Positions 53,862 through 63,422 of a stretch of 64,000 nt of DNA are shown here, in pieces. Location: contig NZ_QGTW01000005.1 of assembly GCF_003182355.1 (NCBI RefSeq), forward strand, positions 1-64,000. The letters run 5' to 3'. A program made the position numbers and the translations under genes. Origin of the DNA: Cytobacillus oceanisediminis (lineage in GTDB: Bacteria > Bacillota > Bacilli > Bacillales > Cytobacillaceae). Each line of letters opens with the position of its first letter. Within the stretch, counting starts at the first letter, position 1. The notes below the pieces were generated by a model. The model had not been told where the DNA came from. It saw nothing but the letters and a program-made list of their open reading frames with translations, and searched no databases.

Positions 53862-54210
53862 CCTTTTTCTCCTTTCAATTCTATATTTATTCCTGTCGTT
53901 TCATGTTGCTTTTTAAGTATATTTAAAACATTATGACTCTCACAATATGCTAAAATAGGGAATTTACAATCTTTGGAATCAGGCTCAGATTCATAGCTTC
54001 TAAAAAGGTATCAGGCCTTTCGACTTATTTACATATATTTTCCACTACTTCTATATTGTTAAATATATATTTTTTACATTTATATTAAGTTTTTACAGAA
54101 AATAATAGTTCGAAAGTTGGGGGAAAAGAGTCAAATTACACTCTGACTTTTACAAGTTTTCCAGGGGATATTTTCCTAGTTGAACGCTTTAAAGGCGAAA
54201 AGACACGAAA
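53862..54210. other. 349-bp AT-rich intergenic stretch
   Basis: It separates the protease and mtnA genes, which point the same way. The half nearest the protease must hold its promoter. I see no reading frame, repeat or RNA structure in it. Confidence 0.5.
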
Positions 54211-54240
54211 AACCTCCGCCAAAAAGGACGGAGGTTTTTT
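54211..54240. terminator. terminator of mtnKA
   Basis: AACCTCCG (54211-54218) pairs with CGGAGGTT (54229-54236); runs of A and T on either side. Confidence 0.88.
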
Positions 54241-54242
54241 CA

Positions 54243-55310
54243 TTAATTTTTAAACATCTTAGGCAAGCTTTCACTGTATGGCGCATACGCAATCCCGTTT
54301 TCCGTAATAATGCCAGTGATCAATTCATTGTCTGTTACATCAAAAGCAGGGTTATATGTTTGTACATCCTCTGGTGCCATCGGCTTTTCATACCATTTTG
54401 AGGTAATTTCATCTGACGGTCTTAGTTCTATATGGATGTCATCCCCGGTTTTACAAACCAAGTCAACCGTTGATAACGGCGCACAAACATAGAATGGAAT
54501 ATTATAATGCTTTGCTAGAATCGCTACACCGGATGTGCCAATTTTATTGGCTGCATCTCCATTTGCCGCTACCCGGTCACAGCCGACAAGCACAGCCTGG
54601 ATTTTACCTTCTTTCATCACAATGCTCGCCATATTGTCACAAATAAGTGTGACATCGACGCCGGCTTCTTTCAGCTCCCAGGCAGTCAGGCGGGCACCCT
54701 GCAGAAGCGGGCGCGTCTCGTCTGCATATACTTTAAAATCATAGCCCTTTTCCTGACCAAGATAAATCGGTGCCAGAGCGGTACCGTATTTTGCGGTCGC
54801 AATCGTTCCTGCATTGCAGTGCGTCAGGATGCCCCAGCCGGGCTTGAGAACAGAAAGAGCATGCTGGCCTATTGACTCGCACACCTCTTCATCCTCCGTC
54901 CGTATTTTTTCAGCTTCTTCTTTTAGGGCAGATATTACTTCTTTAACACTTTTATCTTCTTCCTTTTGAAAGCGGGCTTCCATGCGGTCGAGCGCCCAAA
55001 ATAGATTAACGGCAGTCGGCCTTGAAGAAGCCAGATATTCTTTTGCTTTTTTAAAATCGGTATATAGGTCATCATAGGTTTCTGCATTTGATTGCATCGT
55101 ACCCAAATAGACTCCATATGCAGCGGCAATTCCGATAGCCGGCGCACCGCGAACCTTTAAATGATAGATTGCATCCCATATATCCTTTAATTCTTTTAAA
55201 TGCAAAAAGTTCTTTTCATATGGAAGAACGGTTTGATCTAAAAGAATAAGCGTGTCATTTTCATCGTCCAATCTGACTGACTGAATTACATCCACAGGTT
55301 TTCCCATCAT
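54243..55310 (-). CDS. mtnA: S-methyl-5-thioribose-1-phosphate isomerase
   Basis: A 355-residue isomerase of the methionine salvage pathway, converting methylthioribose-1-phosphate to methylthioribulose-1-phosphate. [14 protein letters not shown], the catalytic Cys in [12 protein letters not shown], and the Asp in [11 protein letters not shown] are present. It is 9 bp after mtnK. Two consecutive ATGs exist; the second (55307) has slightly better spacing to AGGAGG. The later salvage genes (mtnW, X, B, D) are not in the window. Confidence 0.94.
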   Translation of the reverse strand: MMGKPVDVIQSVRLDDENDTLILLDQTVLPYEKNFLHLKELKDIWDAIYHLKVRGAPAIGIAAAYGVYLGTMQSNAETYDDLYTDFKKAKEYLASSRPTAVNLFWALDRMEARFQKEEDKSVKEVISALKEEAEKIRTEDEEVCESIGQHALSVLKPGWGILTHCNAGTIATAKYGTALAPIYLGQEKGYDFKVYADETRPLLQGARLTAWELKEAGVDVTLICDNMASIVMKEGKIQAVLVGCDRVAANGDAANKIGTSGVAILAKHYNIPFYVCAPLSTVDLVCKTGDDIHIELRPSDEITSKWYEKPMAPEDVQTYNPAFDVTDNELITGIITENGIAYAPYSESLPKMFKN

Positions 55311-55319
55311 GCTGCCTCC

Positions 55320-56543
55320 TCAGAATCTTTTTTCACATTTCTTCAGAGCGCTGACAAAGTCGGCTCCTGTTTTGAAAGATTCCCTATCCATAATAAACAT
55401 TTTTCCGGCTGACAGACAAATCTTTTCTGCTGCAGCTCTGCTGTTTGGGTCTTCAATGGATGTGACATCCTTAACAGATGCCAACCCAATAATTCTTCTG
55501 GACAGTTCGAGACCAGTTACAGCCGCAGTGTCACGAAGGACAGTATTAAGATAGTATTCTTTAAAGCCTTCATAGCGGGCCGCTTGTTCGGTTGCCTTTT
55601 GATCCCATGCCCTTAAAAATTTATCCTTGAAAAGGTCCACAATGTCTTCAATGGTGTTCTCAAGGTATTCCATCTGGTCGGTTCTAGCTCCACCTTCAGC
55701 CATTGTATATTTCGCGTTTACATAAGCGAAAATCAGGTTGGCAATAACGTTTCCAACATCATAGCCAGCAGGCCCGTAAAAGGCAAACTCCGGATCAATG
55801 ATTTTAGTAGAATCTTTTTTTATAAAAATAGAGCCTGTATGCAGATCGCCATGCAGCAAGGATTGAGTATTGGTCATAAACTCAAACTTGAGCTTGGCAG
55901 TCTCAAGCTGAAGTTTCAAATCCCCCCAAATCTCTTCTTGAGCAAACTCTCTTGTCCCCTCAAAAACTTCATTCCTTGGACAATCGTAAAATGGCTCTGT
56001 GAACACAAGGTCCTCAGAAATTTCGCACAATTCAGGATTCGTGTATTTTTGGACTAGCCCTTTCTTTTCCTTATGCTCCATCACCACATCTGAAGTAAGG
56101 AGTAAAGTATTCACCATAAACGTTGTAATATGGTCGGCAAACAGCGGAAACTTTTCATGCTGCATTAATGCAGTTCTCATGATAGTATGATCAGACAAAT
56201 CCTCCATTGCGGTACAGTTCATGATTGGATCATAGTTATACACCTTTGGTACAAACCCTTCCGCCAGCTTGTTTTGCAGCTCCAAAATCTCGAATTCAAT
56301 ACGGTTGCGGTCTGGAGAAAGTTTAAACTCATCTGAAATTCTTGCAACAGGCCCGGCCTGTTTAATGATAAGGGACTTATTATTTCTTTGGTCAGTCAGC
56401 TTGAATACATAGTTTAAATTGCCATCCCCGATTTCCTTGCATTCCAATTCAGCATCAGGAGCAAAGTAATCCAGCCTTGTTTTTGCATACTCAATAGCTT
56501 CCTGCTCATTCATTGTAAAATAAGCAGATGTGAAAACCGTCAT
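55320..56543 (-). CDS. mtnK: methylthioribose kinase
   Basis: A 407-residue kinase with the aminoglycoside-phosphotransferase fold; it phosphorylates methylthioribose using ATP. EIGDGNLNYVFKL is the MtnK glycine-loop signature, LLHGDLHTGSIF the catalytic loop and IIDPEFAFYGP the metal-binding motif. Start supported by AGGAGG. In B. subtilis mtnKA is under an S-box riboswitch; none is visible in the 120 bp before this gene, where instead a MITE copy ends upstream. Confidence 0.94.
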   Translation of the reverse strand: MTVFTSAYFTMNEQEAIEYAKTRLDYFAPDAELECKEIGDGNLNYVFKLTDQRNNKSLIIKQAGPVARISDEFKLSPDRNRIEFEILELQNKLAEGFVPKVYNYDPIMNCTAMEDLSDHTIMRTALMQHEKFPLFADHITTFMVNTLLLTSDVVMEHKEKKGLVQKYTNPELCEISEDLVFTEPFYDCPRNEVFEGTREFAQEEIWGDLKLQLETAKLKFEFMTNTQSLLHGDLHTGSIFIKKDSTKIIDPEFAFYGPAGYDVGNVIANLIFAYVNAKYTMAEGGARTDQMEYLENTIEDIVDLFKDKFLRAWDQKATEQAARYEGFKEYYLNTVLRDTAAVTGLELSRRIIGLASVKDVTSIEDPNSRAAAEKICLSAGKMFIMDRESFKTGADFVSALKKCEKRF

Positions 56544-56669
56544 GTTAAAGGCCTCCTAATTCATATACGAAACTTTTAAAAAGAATCTATGATTTTATGT
56601 ATTTTATATATTTTAAAATATCTAAATACTATCACGGGATGGTGGCTTCGACAACATTTTTTTAATAGA

Positions 56670-56906
56670 AAGCTGTCACTCTTGTCTGCTGATTTCCGCT
56701 CCAGGCACTAGCGAACAGCGGGCGGTCCGGGAGCCTTTTCAGCCCCTTAACCCTGCGGTGTTTCCCGGCTATCCGCACTCCCGCAGGATATTGCGTAAGT
56801 CTCCTTGAATAAACACCATACAAAGGAAATGGTGAAGCACTTTCGAGGCGCTCGCCCCTTCCTCTCCAATCAACAGAGTGCAAAATAATGAGCTTTTACA
56901 TTAGTC
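56670..56906 (+). repeat. diverged copy of the MITE family upstream of mtnK
   Basis: Sub-terminal GCTGATTTCCGCTCC, CTCCCGCAGGATATTGCG and CTCCAATCAACAGAGTGC follow the order and spacing of the 49646 element. The ends AGCTGTCAC and GCTTTTACATTAG are degenerate, and no target duplication is visible. Confidence 0.8.
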
Positions 56907-56910
56907 TAAT

Positions 56911-56938
56911 AAAAAAGGGAGCTGCCACGAGCAGCCCC
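56911..56938 (-). terminator. terminator of the RsbR-like gene
   Basis: GGGAGCTGC (56917-56925) pairs with GCAGCCCC (56931-56938), followed by TTTTTTATT on the minus strand. Confidence 0.85.
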
Positions 56939-56949
56939 AATCGGTTTGC

Positions 56950-57765
56950 CTATTTTATGCTTTTGATCGCCTGCTGGACTGTCGAATAAACCTCAAGGGA
57001 AGTCAAATCTATTCCGAGAGTGACTGCTTTTTTGGCCAAGTCGGGGCGCACGCCTGTGGCAATCGTGTTAACGCCCGTCAGAAGGAGAATATTCCGAATA
57101 TCAAAAATATGCTTGGCAATTTCGATATCAATATTGACCGTCCCTGAGAAATCAATGATCAGGTTCTCAATTCCTAATTGATTTACTTTGGGAACAGCTT
57201 TTTCAATAATGATTTGGGCCCGGTCATAATCAATGCTGCCGATTAATGGCAAAATCGCAATGCTGTCCTGAATCGGCACGATGGTAGCAGATAGTTCGTT
57301 CACTTGTATCTGGCTTTCTTTAATTAATTTTTGGGTGTGCCGCTCAAAAGCAAATACCGTTTCATTAACGCTTATATCCAGCATATAGTTAACTTTTTTT
57401 ACAATCGTAATAACTTCATCTGCCGTTAACCCATGCTCATTCCCGATATTTCTTAATCTATCTGTAAAAACAATGCGGGTGTCCGGATATCGGGTGACAA
57501 TATCCGAGATTTTCCCGCCCATCGCAGCTGCCCGTTCTCCGTTGCCTTTGCTCCATTCGACCAAACCATCAGGAACTTGATCTTCGCTGCTGGCAATCAT
57601 CGTTCCCAGGAAATTCATAAATTCGATATACATCGAAACAGCTGCTTCAGACTCCTGTTTAGGAATCTCAAAACCGAATCTGCTTACGATTTCTGCCACG
57701 ATCTCTTCAGATAATGTTTCTGCATTTTGAGTAAGATACGCTGAAACTTTTTGAATAGGCTCCAT
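56950..57765 (-). CDS. RsbR-type stressosome protein (STAS domain)
   Basis: A 271-residue protein: a helical N-terminal domain (1-145) in place of the globin-like sensor, then a STAS domain (about 160-265). In RsbRA two threonines are phosphorylated by RsbT; here ATGVRPDLA keeps the second, while the first site (VDT) reads IDI in GTVNIDIEIAKHI, so it has lost that target. It may be an RsbRB/RD-like paralogue that tunes the general stress response. Single gene with its own terminator. Confidence 0.82.
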   Translation of the reverse strand: MEPIQKVSAYLTQNAETLSEEIVAEIVSRFGFEIPKQESEAAVSMYIEFMNFLGTMIASSEDQVPDGLVEWSKGNGERAAAMGGKISDIVTRYPDTRIVFTDRLRNIGNEHGLTADEVITIVKKVNYMLDISVNETVFAFERHTQKLIKESQIQVNELSATIVPIQDSIAILPLIGSIDYDRAQIIIEKAVPKVNQLGIENLIIDFSGTVNIDIEIAKHIFDIRNILLLTGVNTIATGVRPDLAKKAVTLGIDLTSLEVYSTVQQAIKSIK

Positions 57766-57917
57766 ATGTAAGAATATCTCCTCTCTTATGTCTTGCTTCG
57801 ATTATAACTTACTATAAATTAAAAGTGGCAATTCGGGTAATAAATTAGGAAAATTTTCCTTAAAAAGGATTGAGCGCTTTTAGCACGAATATTTATTTTA
57901 GAAAAGGAGGCGGAGCC

Positions 57918-58454
57918 ATGATTTACCAAACTGGCCCATTGTCTGTCAGGCTTTTAAAACGTTCAGATAATCTCTTATTGCAAAAATGGCTATCCGACCC
58001 AGCTGTTTTGGAATTTTACGAAGGACGTGATCGGCCTTTTGATTTGAAATCGGTTAATCAAAAGTTTTTTGACCGTGATGATGGTATAAAACGGTGCCTG
58101 GTTGAGTATGAAGGAGCCCGCATAGGTTATATCCAATTTTACGGGCTGGATGAAGAAACCCGTGAACTTTACGGATACAGTGATTTTACTGGGAGCGTAT
58201 ACGGCACGGACCAGTTCATCGGTGAAACCGAATATTGGAACAAAGGCATAGGCACTTTGCTTGTAAAGGCAATGGCTGATTACTTGCTCCATGAGAAGCA
58301 AGCCGGCAAATTGGCAATGGACCCGCAAACCCGCAATGAGCGGGCCATTCGCTGCTATGAAAAATGCGGATATAAAAAGGTTAGACTCCTCCCCAAGAAC
58401 GAGCTCCATGAAGGTGAATACCGGGACTGCTGGGTAATGGAGTATGCCGGCTAG
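57918..58454 (+). CDS. GNAT acetyltransferase, AAC(6')-like
   Basis: A 178-residue acetyl-CoA-dependent N-acetyltransferase. It shares VLEFYxGRD, VYGTDQFIGExEYWNKGIGT, the DPQTRNERAIRCYEKCGY acetyl-CoA region and the LHEG...DCWVMEY ending with aminoglycoside 6'-N-acetyltransferases, notably the AAC(6')-Ie half of the bifunctional staphylococcal enzyme (from memory). AAAGGAGGCGG fixes the start. Whether it modifies aminoglycosides or another amine is unknown. It ends tail-to-tail with a broken GNAT gene. Confidence 0.83.
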   Translation: MIYQTGPLSVRLLKRSDNLLLQKWLSDPAVLEFYEGRDRPFDLKSVNQKFFDRDDGIKRCLVEYEGARIGYIQFYGLDEETRELYGYSDFTGSVYGTDQFIGETEYWNKGIGTLLVKAMADYLLHEKQAGKLAMDPQTRNERAIRCYEKCGYKKVRLLPKNELHEGEYRDCWVMEYAG

Positions 58455-58862
58455 ATGTCATTTTGCCGAAACTCGATTTCGAATACCGGGTAATCTTCTT
58501 CGTCCTCAAGTGGAATTACCCCAAGCTTTCTATAAAACCCGATCGGGATGGGCTTGAGTTCCATTGCAGCCAGGAAGCCTTCCTGAATTCTGCCCAGTCT
58601 TGAATCGATTGGAATAGGTCGGATGCGACTCCTTGTTTACGGTGGGTTGGCAATACGAATAGGTCATGCATCCGGCAAATCTTTTCCCCGTTCTAAGGTG
58701 AAAGCCATAATCCTGCGCCCAGCCATACCCTAGAAGCTTCCCGTTTGTTTCCGCCACTGAGAGGAAGTGATCGGAGTTTTCCAGGACTCGGTGAAAACGG
58801 AGCTCAGCCTGTTCTAGCTGATCCGCCTTCCCCATTTCATATAAAAGGGGCCACAGGCTGCT
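58451..58862 (-). pseudogene. broken GNAT acetyltransferase gene
   Basis: Three frames in succession encode parts of one GNAT protein: WPLLYEMGKADQLEQAELRF...LLGYGWAQDYGF, then HDLFVLPTHRKQGVASDLF...WLQWNSSP, then GFYRKLGVIPLEDEEDYPVFE to the stop at 58451. Two frameshifts separate them, and the N-terminus runs into the stop of the upstream gene without a start codon. The P-x-x-R-x-x-G-V-x-S acetyl-CoA loop is still readable. Confidence 0.8.
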
Positions 58863-59186
58863 TCAATCACTTTTAGCGCCGCCCTGATTTTCATCTTTTT
58901 TATAATAGCTTTCTTCTTTAATACCGCTGATGAGCAGAAATTCGAACCTTCTGTACAAATCCTGGATTCGGGGATCTTTATTGATGAGAGGCAGCAATTT
59001 GTGATAATCCTCTTCAGACTGGAACGAACTGATTTCAGTCCACAGGGTTTTATCTTCTTTGTTTTGTAAAAATGTAGTCTGGACCTCTATATAGTTACGA
59101 TAAATTCCACCGGCTTTCTGCTGGATATGCAGCAATTCTTGTTCACTTTCCGGCCGGATATGGTATTGATAGACTTTTACAAACAT
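58863..59186 (-). CDS. uncharacterised small protein, possible dimeric alpha-beta barrel
   Basis: A 107-residue soluble protein with alternating strands and helices (FVKVYQYHIRP, TLWTEISSFQSEEDYHKL) that recalls NIPSNAP or antibiotic-biosynthesis-monooxygenase domains. The C-terminus is highly charged. AAAGGAG precedes the ATG. I cannot assign a function. The broken GNAT gene follows directly. Confidence 0.6.
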   Translation of the reverse strand: MFVKVYQYHIRPESEQELLHIQQKAGGIYRNYIEVQTTFLQNKEDKTLWTEISSFQSEEDYHKLLPLINKDPRIQDLYRRFEFLLISGIKEESYYKKDENQGGAKSD

Positions 59187-59281
59187 GGCAGCTCCTTTGA
59201 TATGCCGTTTTCCCCTGCGAATTTTAGGGGTATCTTCAGAATTTGAGCGAAAATGGCCAGTATAGATTCAGGTGTGATCAT
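59177..59281 (-). CDS. possible 34-residue upstream reading frame
   Basis: ATG at 59281 has GAGAGG upstream and the frame (MITPESILAIFAQILKIP...) runs to a stop at 59177, overlapping the start of the next gene by 10 bp. It could be translationally coupled or a chance frame. Confidence 0.3.
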   Translation of the reverse strand: MITPESILAIFAQILKIPLKFAGENGISKELPCL

Positions 59282-59415
59282 ATGAATCATCCTCTCTGAA
59301 TTAAAAAAGCCTCCCTATATATTCTTTTTCGATAGAAAAACTCCTCTTCCTTTTGATTGATGCGCAAATTATGATAGAGTATTTTTCAGAAGAAATAACA
59401 TAGAGGAGGCTTCTT

Positions 59416-60459
59416 ATGGCCAAGTACATTGGATACATAGGTACATACACAAAGGGTGAAAGTGAAGGGATTTATTCCTTTGTTCTGGATACAGCAGCAG
59501 GCAAAATTTCTGACGTAAAAGTGGCGGCGAAATTGGATAATCCGACTTATTTAACAATCAGCAAGGATAATCAATATTTATACTCAGTTGTTAAAGAAGG
59601 CGACTCTGGCGGTGTGGCTGCATATCGCTTGGACAGCGGAAGCGGCTCACTGGAAGCAATCAACAGCCAGGTATCCGCCGGCCCTCCCCCATGCCATGTC
59701 AGCGTTGATTCATCAGCCAGAAATGTGTTCAGTGCCAACTATCATAAAGGAACAGTTGAGTCCTATTTAACAAATTCAGACGGTTCTCTTGGCCCTGCGG
59801 TTTCTGTAATGAAGCATAGCGGATCTGGTCCGGACAGCAGGCAGGAAAAGCCTCACACGCACTATGCGGGACTAACGCCTGCTGAAAAATATGTGATTGC
59901 AGTTGATCTGGGAATCGACCAGGTGATTACATATGAAGTGAATGAAGGGGTTTTAAAAGAAAAAAGCACACTGTCTGTAAAGCCAGGCAGCGGTCCAAGG
60001 CATCTTGTTTTCCATCCGAATGTAAAGTACGCATATGTCATGACTGAGTTTAGTTCTGAAGTTCTTTTGCTACAATATCAGGAGGATGGCAGCTTTACAC
60101 AGCTGCAGGCGATTTCTGCACTCCCAGAGGATTTTAAGGAAAATAATCAGGGAAGCGCCATCCATATTTCTTCTGACGGCCGTTTTGTTTACGCCGGCAA
60201 TCGCGGACATAACAGCATTGCAGTTTTCTCGGTAAATCAGGATAATGGCGAGCTTTCGTTTGTGGAGCACACGTTAACAGAAGGAAACTGGCCGCGCGAT
60301 TTTGTACTGGATCCTACAGAAAAATTTGTGGTCGCATCTAACCAAAATTCCAGCAATCTTGTTTTGTATTCTAGGGATGAAAATACAGGTAAGCTGACGC
60401 TGCTTCAGTCCGATGTTGGTGTACCGGATCCGGTTTGTGTGAAATTCCTTAATGTGTAA
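59416..60459 (+). CDS. pgl: 6-phosphogluconolactonase, lactonase (YkgB) type
   Basis: A 347-residue seven-bladed beta-propeller that hydrolyses 6-phosphogluconolactone in the pentose phosphate pathway. Blade signatures such as YIGTYT at the start, KPHTHYAGLTP, GSGPRHLVFHPN, YAYVMTEFSSEV, AIHISSDGRFVYAGNRG and NWPRDFVLDPTEKFVVASNQ match B. subtilis YkgB. TAGAGGAGG precedes the ATG and a terminator follows. The gene stands alone, apart from zwf and gnd. Confidence 0.88.
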   Translation: MAKYIGYIGTYTKGESEGIYSFVLDTAAGKISDVKVAAKLDNPTYLTISKDNQYLYSVVKEGDSGGVAAYRLDSGSGSLEAINSQVSAGPPPCHVSVDSSARNVFSANYHKGTVESYLTNSDGSLGPAVSVMKHSGSGPDSRQEKPHTHYAGLTPAEKYVIAVDLGIDQVITYEVNEGVLKEKSTLSVKPGSGPRHLVFHPNVKYAYVMTEFSSEVLLLQYQEDGSFTQLQAISALPEDFKENNQGSAIHISSDGRFVYAGNRGHNSIAVFSVNQDNGELSFVEHTLTEGNWPRDFVLDPTEKFVVASNQNSSNLVLYSRDENTGKLTLLQSDVGVPDPVCVKFLNV

Positions 60460-60460
60460 G

Positions 60461-60502
60461 AAAAAGGGTGAGAACTGCTTAGCGCAGTGCCTCGCCCTTT
60501 TG
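60461..60502. terminator. bidirectional terminator
   Basis: AAAAGGGTGAG and CTCGCCCTTTT pair, with an inner CTGC/GCAG stem. It serves the convergent pgl and YogA-like genes. Confidence 0.8.
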
Positions 60503-61498
60503 TTATTCACTGATCTTGAACGCAATTTTGCCCCATTGTGCTGCGTTTTCAATTTTATCAAATGCCTGTTCAAATTGCTCGAGCCGGATGGCTTGATCAA
60601 GAACCGGCGTGATCTGATGCTTTTTAATAAACTGAAGCATTTCATGATATTCCTCAGCGCTTCCCATTGTTGAGCCTAGCAGGTTCTGCTGTGCATAAAA
60701 CAGGCTGCGGAGATTAAGTTCAAGCTGGTCGCCTGAAGAAGATCCAAATGTAACGATGGTACCGCCGCTGCGGAGGATTTCGAGAGATTTATTAAAGGTT
60801 GCAGGGCCAACTGATTCGATGACAAGGTCAACCTTTTCTCCGCCAAGCGCTTTATTCCAGTCGTCATTACTGTTTATAGCTTTATCAGCACCCAGTTCAA
60901 GAGCCTTACGGCATTTTTCCTCCGAACGGGAAGCTACATAGACGGTTGCCCCTGCTGCCTTTGCGAATTGCATCAAGAATGTGGCAACACCCCCGCCAAC
61001 TCCAGGGACCAACACTTTCATGCCAGCCTGCAATTTTCCTCTAGTGAATAAAGCTCTGTATGCGGTGAGCGCGGCGAGTGAAAGGACGCCAGCTTCTTCC
61101 CAGGTTAGGTGTGCTGGCTTTGGTGCAGCATTTTCAGCCGGGATCACGATATATTCGGCAAATGTTCCGTGGAACGGCAAGCCGACGATTTCGAAGCCTG
61201 CTGGCGGGGCATCGCTTTTTTCTTTCCAGCCTAGGCCAGGATTGATGACGACTTCATCACCTGACTTTACGTTTGTAACACCCTTACCGACTGCATCGAT
61301 GATACCAGCCCCATCTGAACCGATTACGAGTGCTGGATCTTCCGGCTGATGGCGGTTCAGTACAAACAAATCACGGTGGTTTAACCCGGCCGTTTTTAAT
61401 TTTACTCTTACTTCGCCAGCAGCCGGCTCCGGCTTGGCAATTTCTCCGTAGGATAAACCGGCACGGCCGGATTTCCCTTCATGAATGATGGCTTTCAT
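60503..61498 (-). CDS. zinc-type alcohol dehydrogenase / quinone reductase-like protein (YogA-like)
   Basis: A 331-residue MDR-superfamily oxidoreductase. GLNHRDLFVL and VIGSDGAGI start the catalytic domain; VLVPGVGGGVATFLMQFAKAAGA is the NAD(P) fold. The cysteine ligands of zinc are absent, so it is likely a zinc-free quinone or enone reductase. B. subtilis YogA is of this type. The region upstream is full of repeats and the tyrS relic, so its promoter cannot be placed. Confidence 0.83.
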   Translation of the reverse strand: MKAIIHEGKSGRAGLSYGEIAKPEPAAGEVRVKLKTAGLNHRDLFVLNRHQPEDPALVIGSDGAGIIDAVGKGVTNVKSGDEVVINPGLGWKEKSDAPPAGFEIVGLPFHGTFAEYIVIPAENAAPKPAHLTWEEAGVLSLAALTAYRALFTRGKLQAGMKVLVPGVGGGVATFLMQFAKAAGATVYVASRSEEKCRKALELGADKAINSNDDWNKALGGEKVDLVIESVGPATFNKSLEILRSGGTIVTFGSSSGDQLELNLRSLFYAQQNLLGSTMGSAEEYHEMLQFIKKHQITPVLDQAIRLEQFEQAFDKIENAAQWGKIAFKISE

Positions 61499-61667
61499 TA
61501 AAATGCACCTGCTTTTCTTTAAAAATTTAGTCTATTTCTATAATATCTTGAAAAAGGCTAGTGGAAAAAGCAATATGCCTTGGATTTTTTCAGTTTTCAG
61601 CTTCAGATTTTTGTTTCTTTCGGGTTATTTGACTCACTTTTCAAACCTTTGTGTTCAACTTTTTATT

Positions 61668-61740
61668 TTTATGAACCATTTTTGATGATTTACGTGCAAC
61701 TTTCTGTATTTATGAACCACTTTGGGGCTTTTTCGTGCAA
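61668..61740 (+). repeat. two tandem units of the TTTATGAACCA...GTGCAA repeat
   Basis: Units at 61668-61699 and 61709-61740 (41-bp period) both read TTTATGAACCA, then 15-16 variable bases, then CGTGCAA. A third copy is at 10966-10996. The second unit has overwritten the natural end of the tyrS remnant. Confidence 0.7.
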
Positions 61741-61853
61741 TTTCCCGGTCTGATCATCTTTGCGGGTTTTAGTTTTACAAAGTTTCTTTTCCCTGCTTGA
61801 AGGACATAACCGTCTGTGATCTCCACTGTTAATTTAACGTCGTTCACTCTTTC
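61710..61853 (-). pseudogene. tyrS: C-terminal remnant of tyrosyl-tRNA synthetase
   Basis: The minus-strand frame from 61853 reads ERVNDVKLTVEITDGYVLQA, then GKRNFVKLKPAK, which matches the end of the S4 RNA-binding domain of TyrS/TyrZ-type synthetases (GExVxD...DGxVLQxGKRxFxKL). About 32 native codons are left; beyond them the frame runs through repeat sequence to a stop at 61710. On the 5' side it abuts a half MITE, and 120 bp further is a tyrosine T-box. The other roughly 380 codons are missing. Confidence 0.65.
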
Positions 61854-61858
61854 GAATA

Positions 61859-61963
61859 TGCATCCGCGATTAAACACCGCACGAAGGCAATACGAAGCAT
61901 TTACGAGGAATGCGCCTCCCGCTCCAATCAACACCAAAAACAATATCGATCTTTAACATACCC
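61859..61963 (+). repeat. right-half fragment of the MITE family
   Basis: CACCGCACGAAGGCAATACGAA, read in part, CCGCTCCAATCAACA and ATCTTTAACAT match the right half of the 49646 element. It sits exactly between the T-box terminator and the tyrS remnant. Confidence 0.75.
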
Positions 61964-61970
61964 AAGTGCA

Positions 61971-62190
61971 AAAAAACACGCCCCTAATGAAAGGGACGTG
62001 GTTAACGCGGTACTATCCTTTTTGAAGATTTCTCTTCCTCTTAACGAATAACGGTTTGTGCCGTTCCTTGCTGCGGCGGTTCACAAAGAGGTATTCACTC
62101 TTAACTATGTGCAAATTTTCACCGGGCATCAGATCTCTGGAAACAGGGAGATAAGCAGTTACTCCATTTCTGTCATTCCTTAGATTTGAT
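61971..62190 (-). ncRNA. T-box leader, tyrosine specifier, decayed
   Basis: On the minus strand the order is typical of a T-box: GGAGTAAC, CCAGAGATCTGATG and GGTGAAAA of stem I; the specifier loop AGTGAATACCTC with codon UAC (Tyr, 62091-62093); the T-box AAAGGATAGTACCGCG (62007-62022); and a terminator ACGTCCCT/AGGGGCGT plus T6 (61971-62000). The canonical GGGTGGTACC is GGATAGTACC here, so the UGGN bulge that pairs with the tRNA acceptor end is mutated. No intact synthetase follows. Confidence 0.8.
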
Positions 62191-62266
62191 TATTTTCATC
62201 ATTTTTTTCAAAAAAACCTTTACAAGAAACGGGACAAACTGCATATGCAGCCCCTGTTTCATAATC

Positions 62267-63409
<1,143 letters not shown>

Positions 63410-63422
63410 ACACTCTCGCCTT

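Noticed and set aside
62007..62022. Possibility that the T-box is fully functional
   Set aside because: The UGG needed to pair with the tRNA acceptor end reads UAG and no synthetase gene follows.
61971..62190. T-box as the regulator of the YogA-like gene
   Set aside because: The gene starts about 470 bp further down, beyond a terminator, a MITE half and the tyrS relic. The UAC specifier also makes no sense for a quinone reductase.
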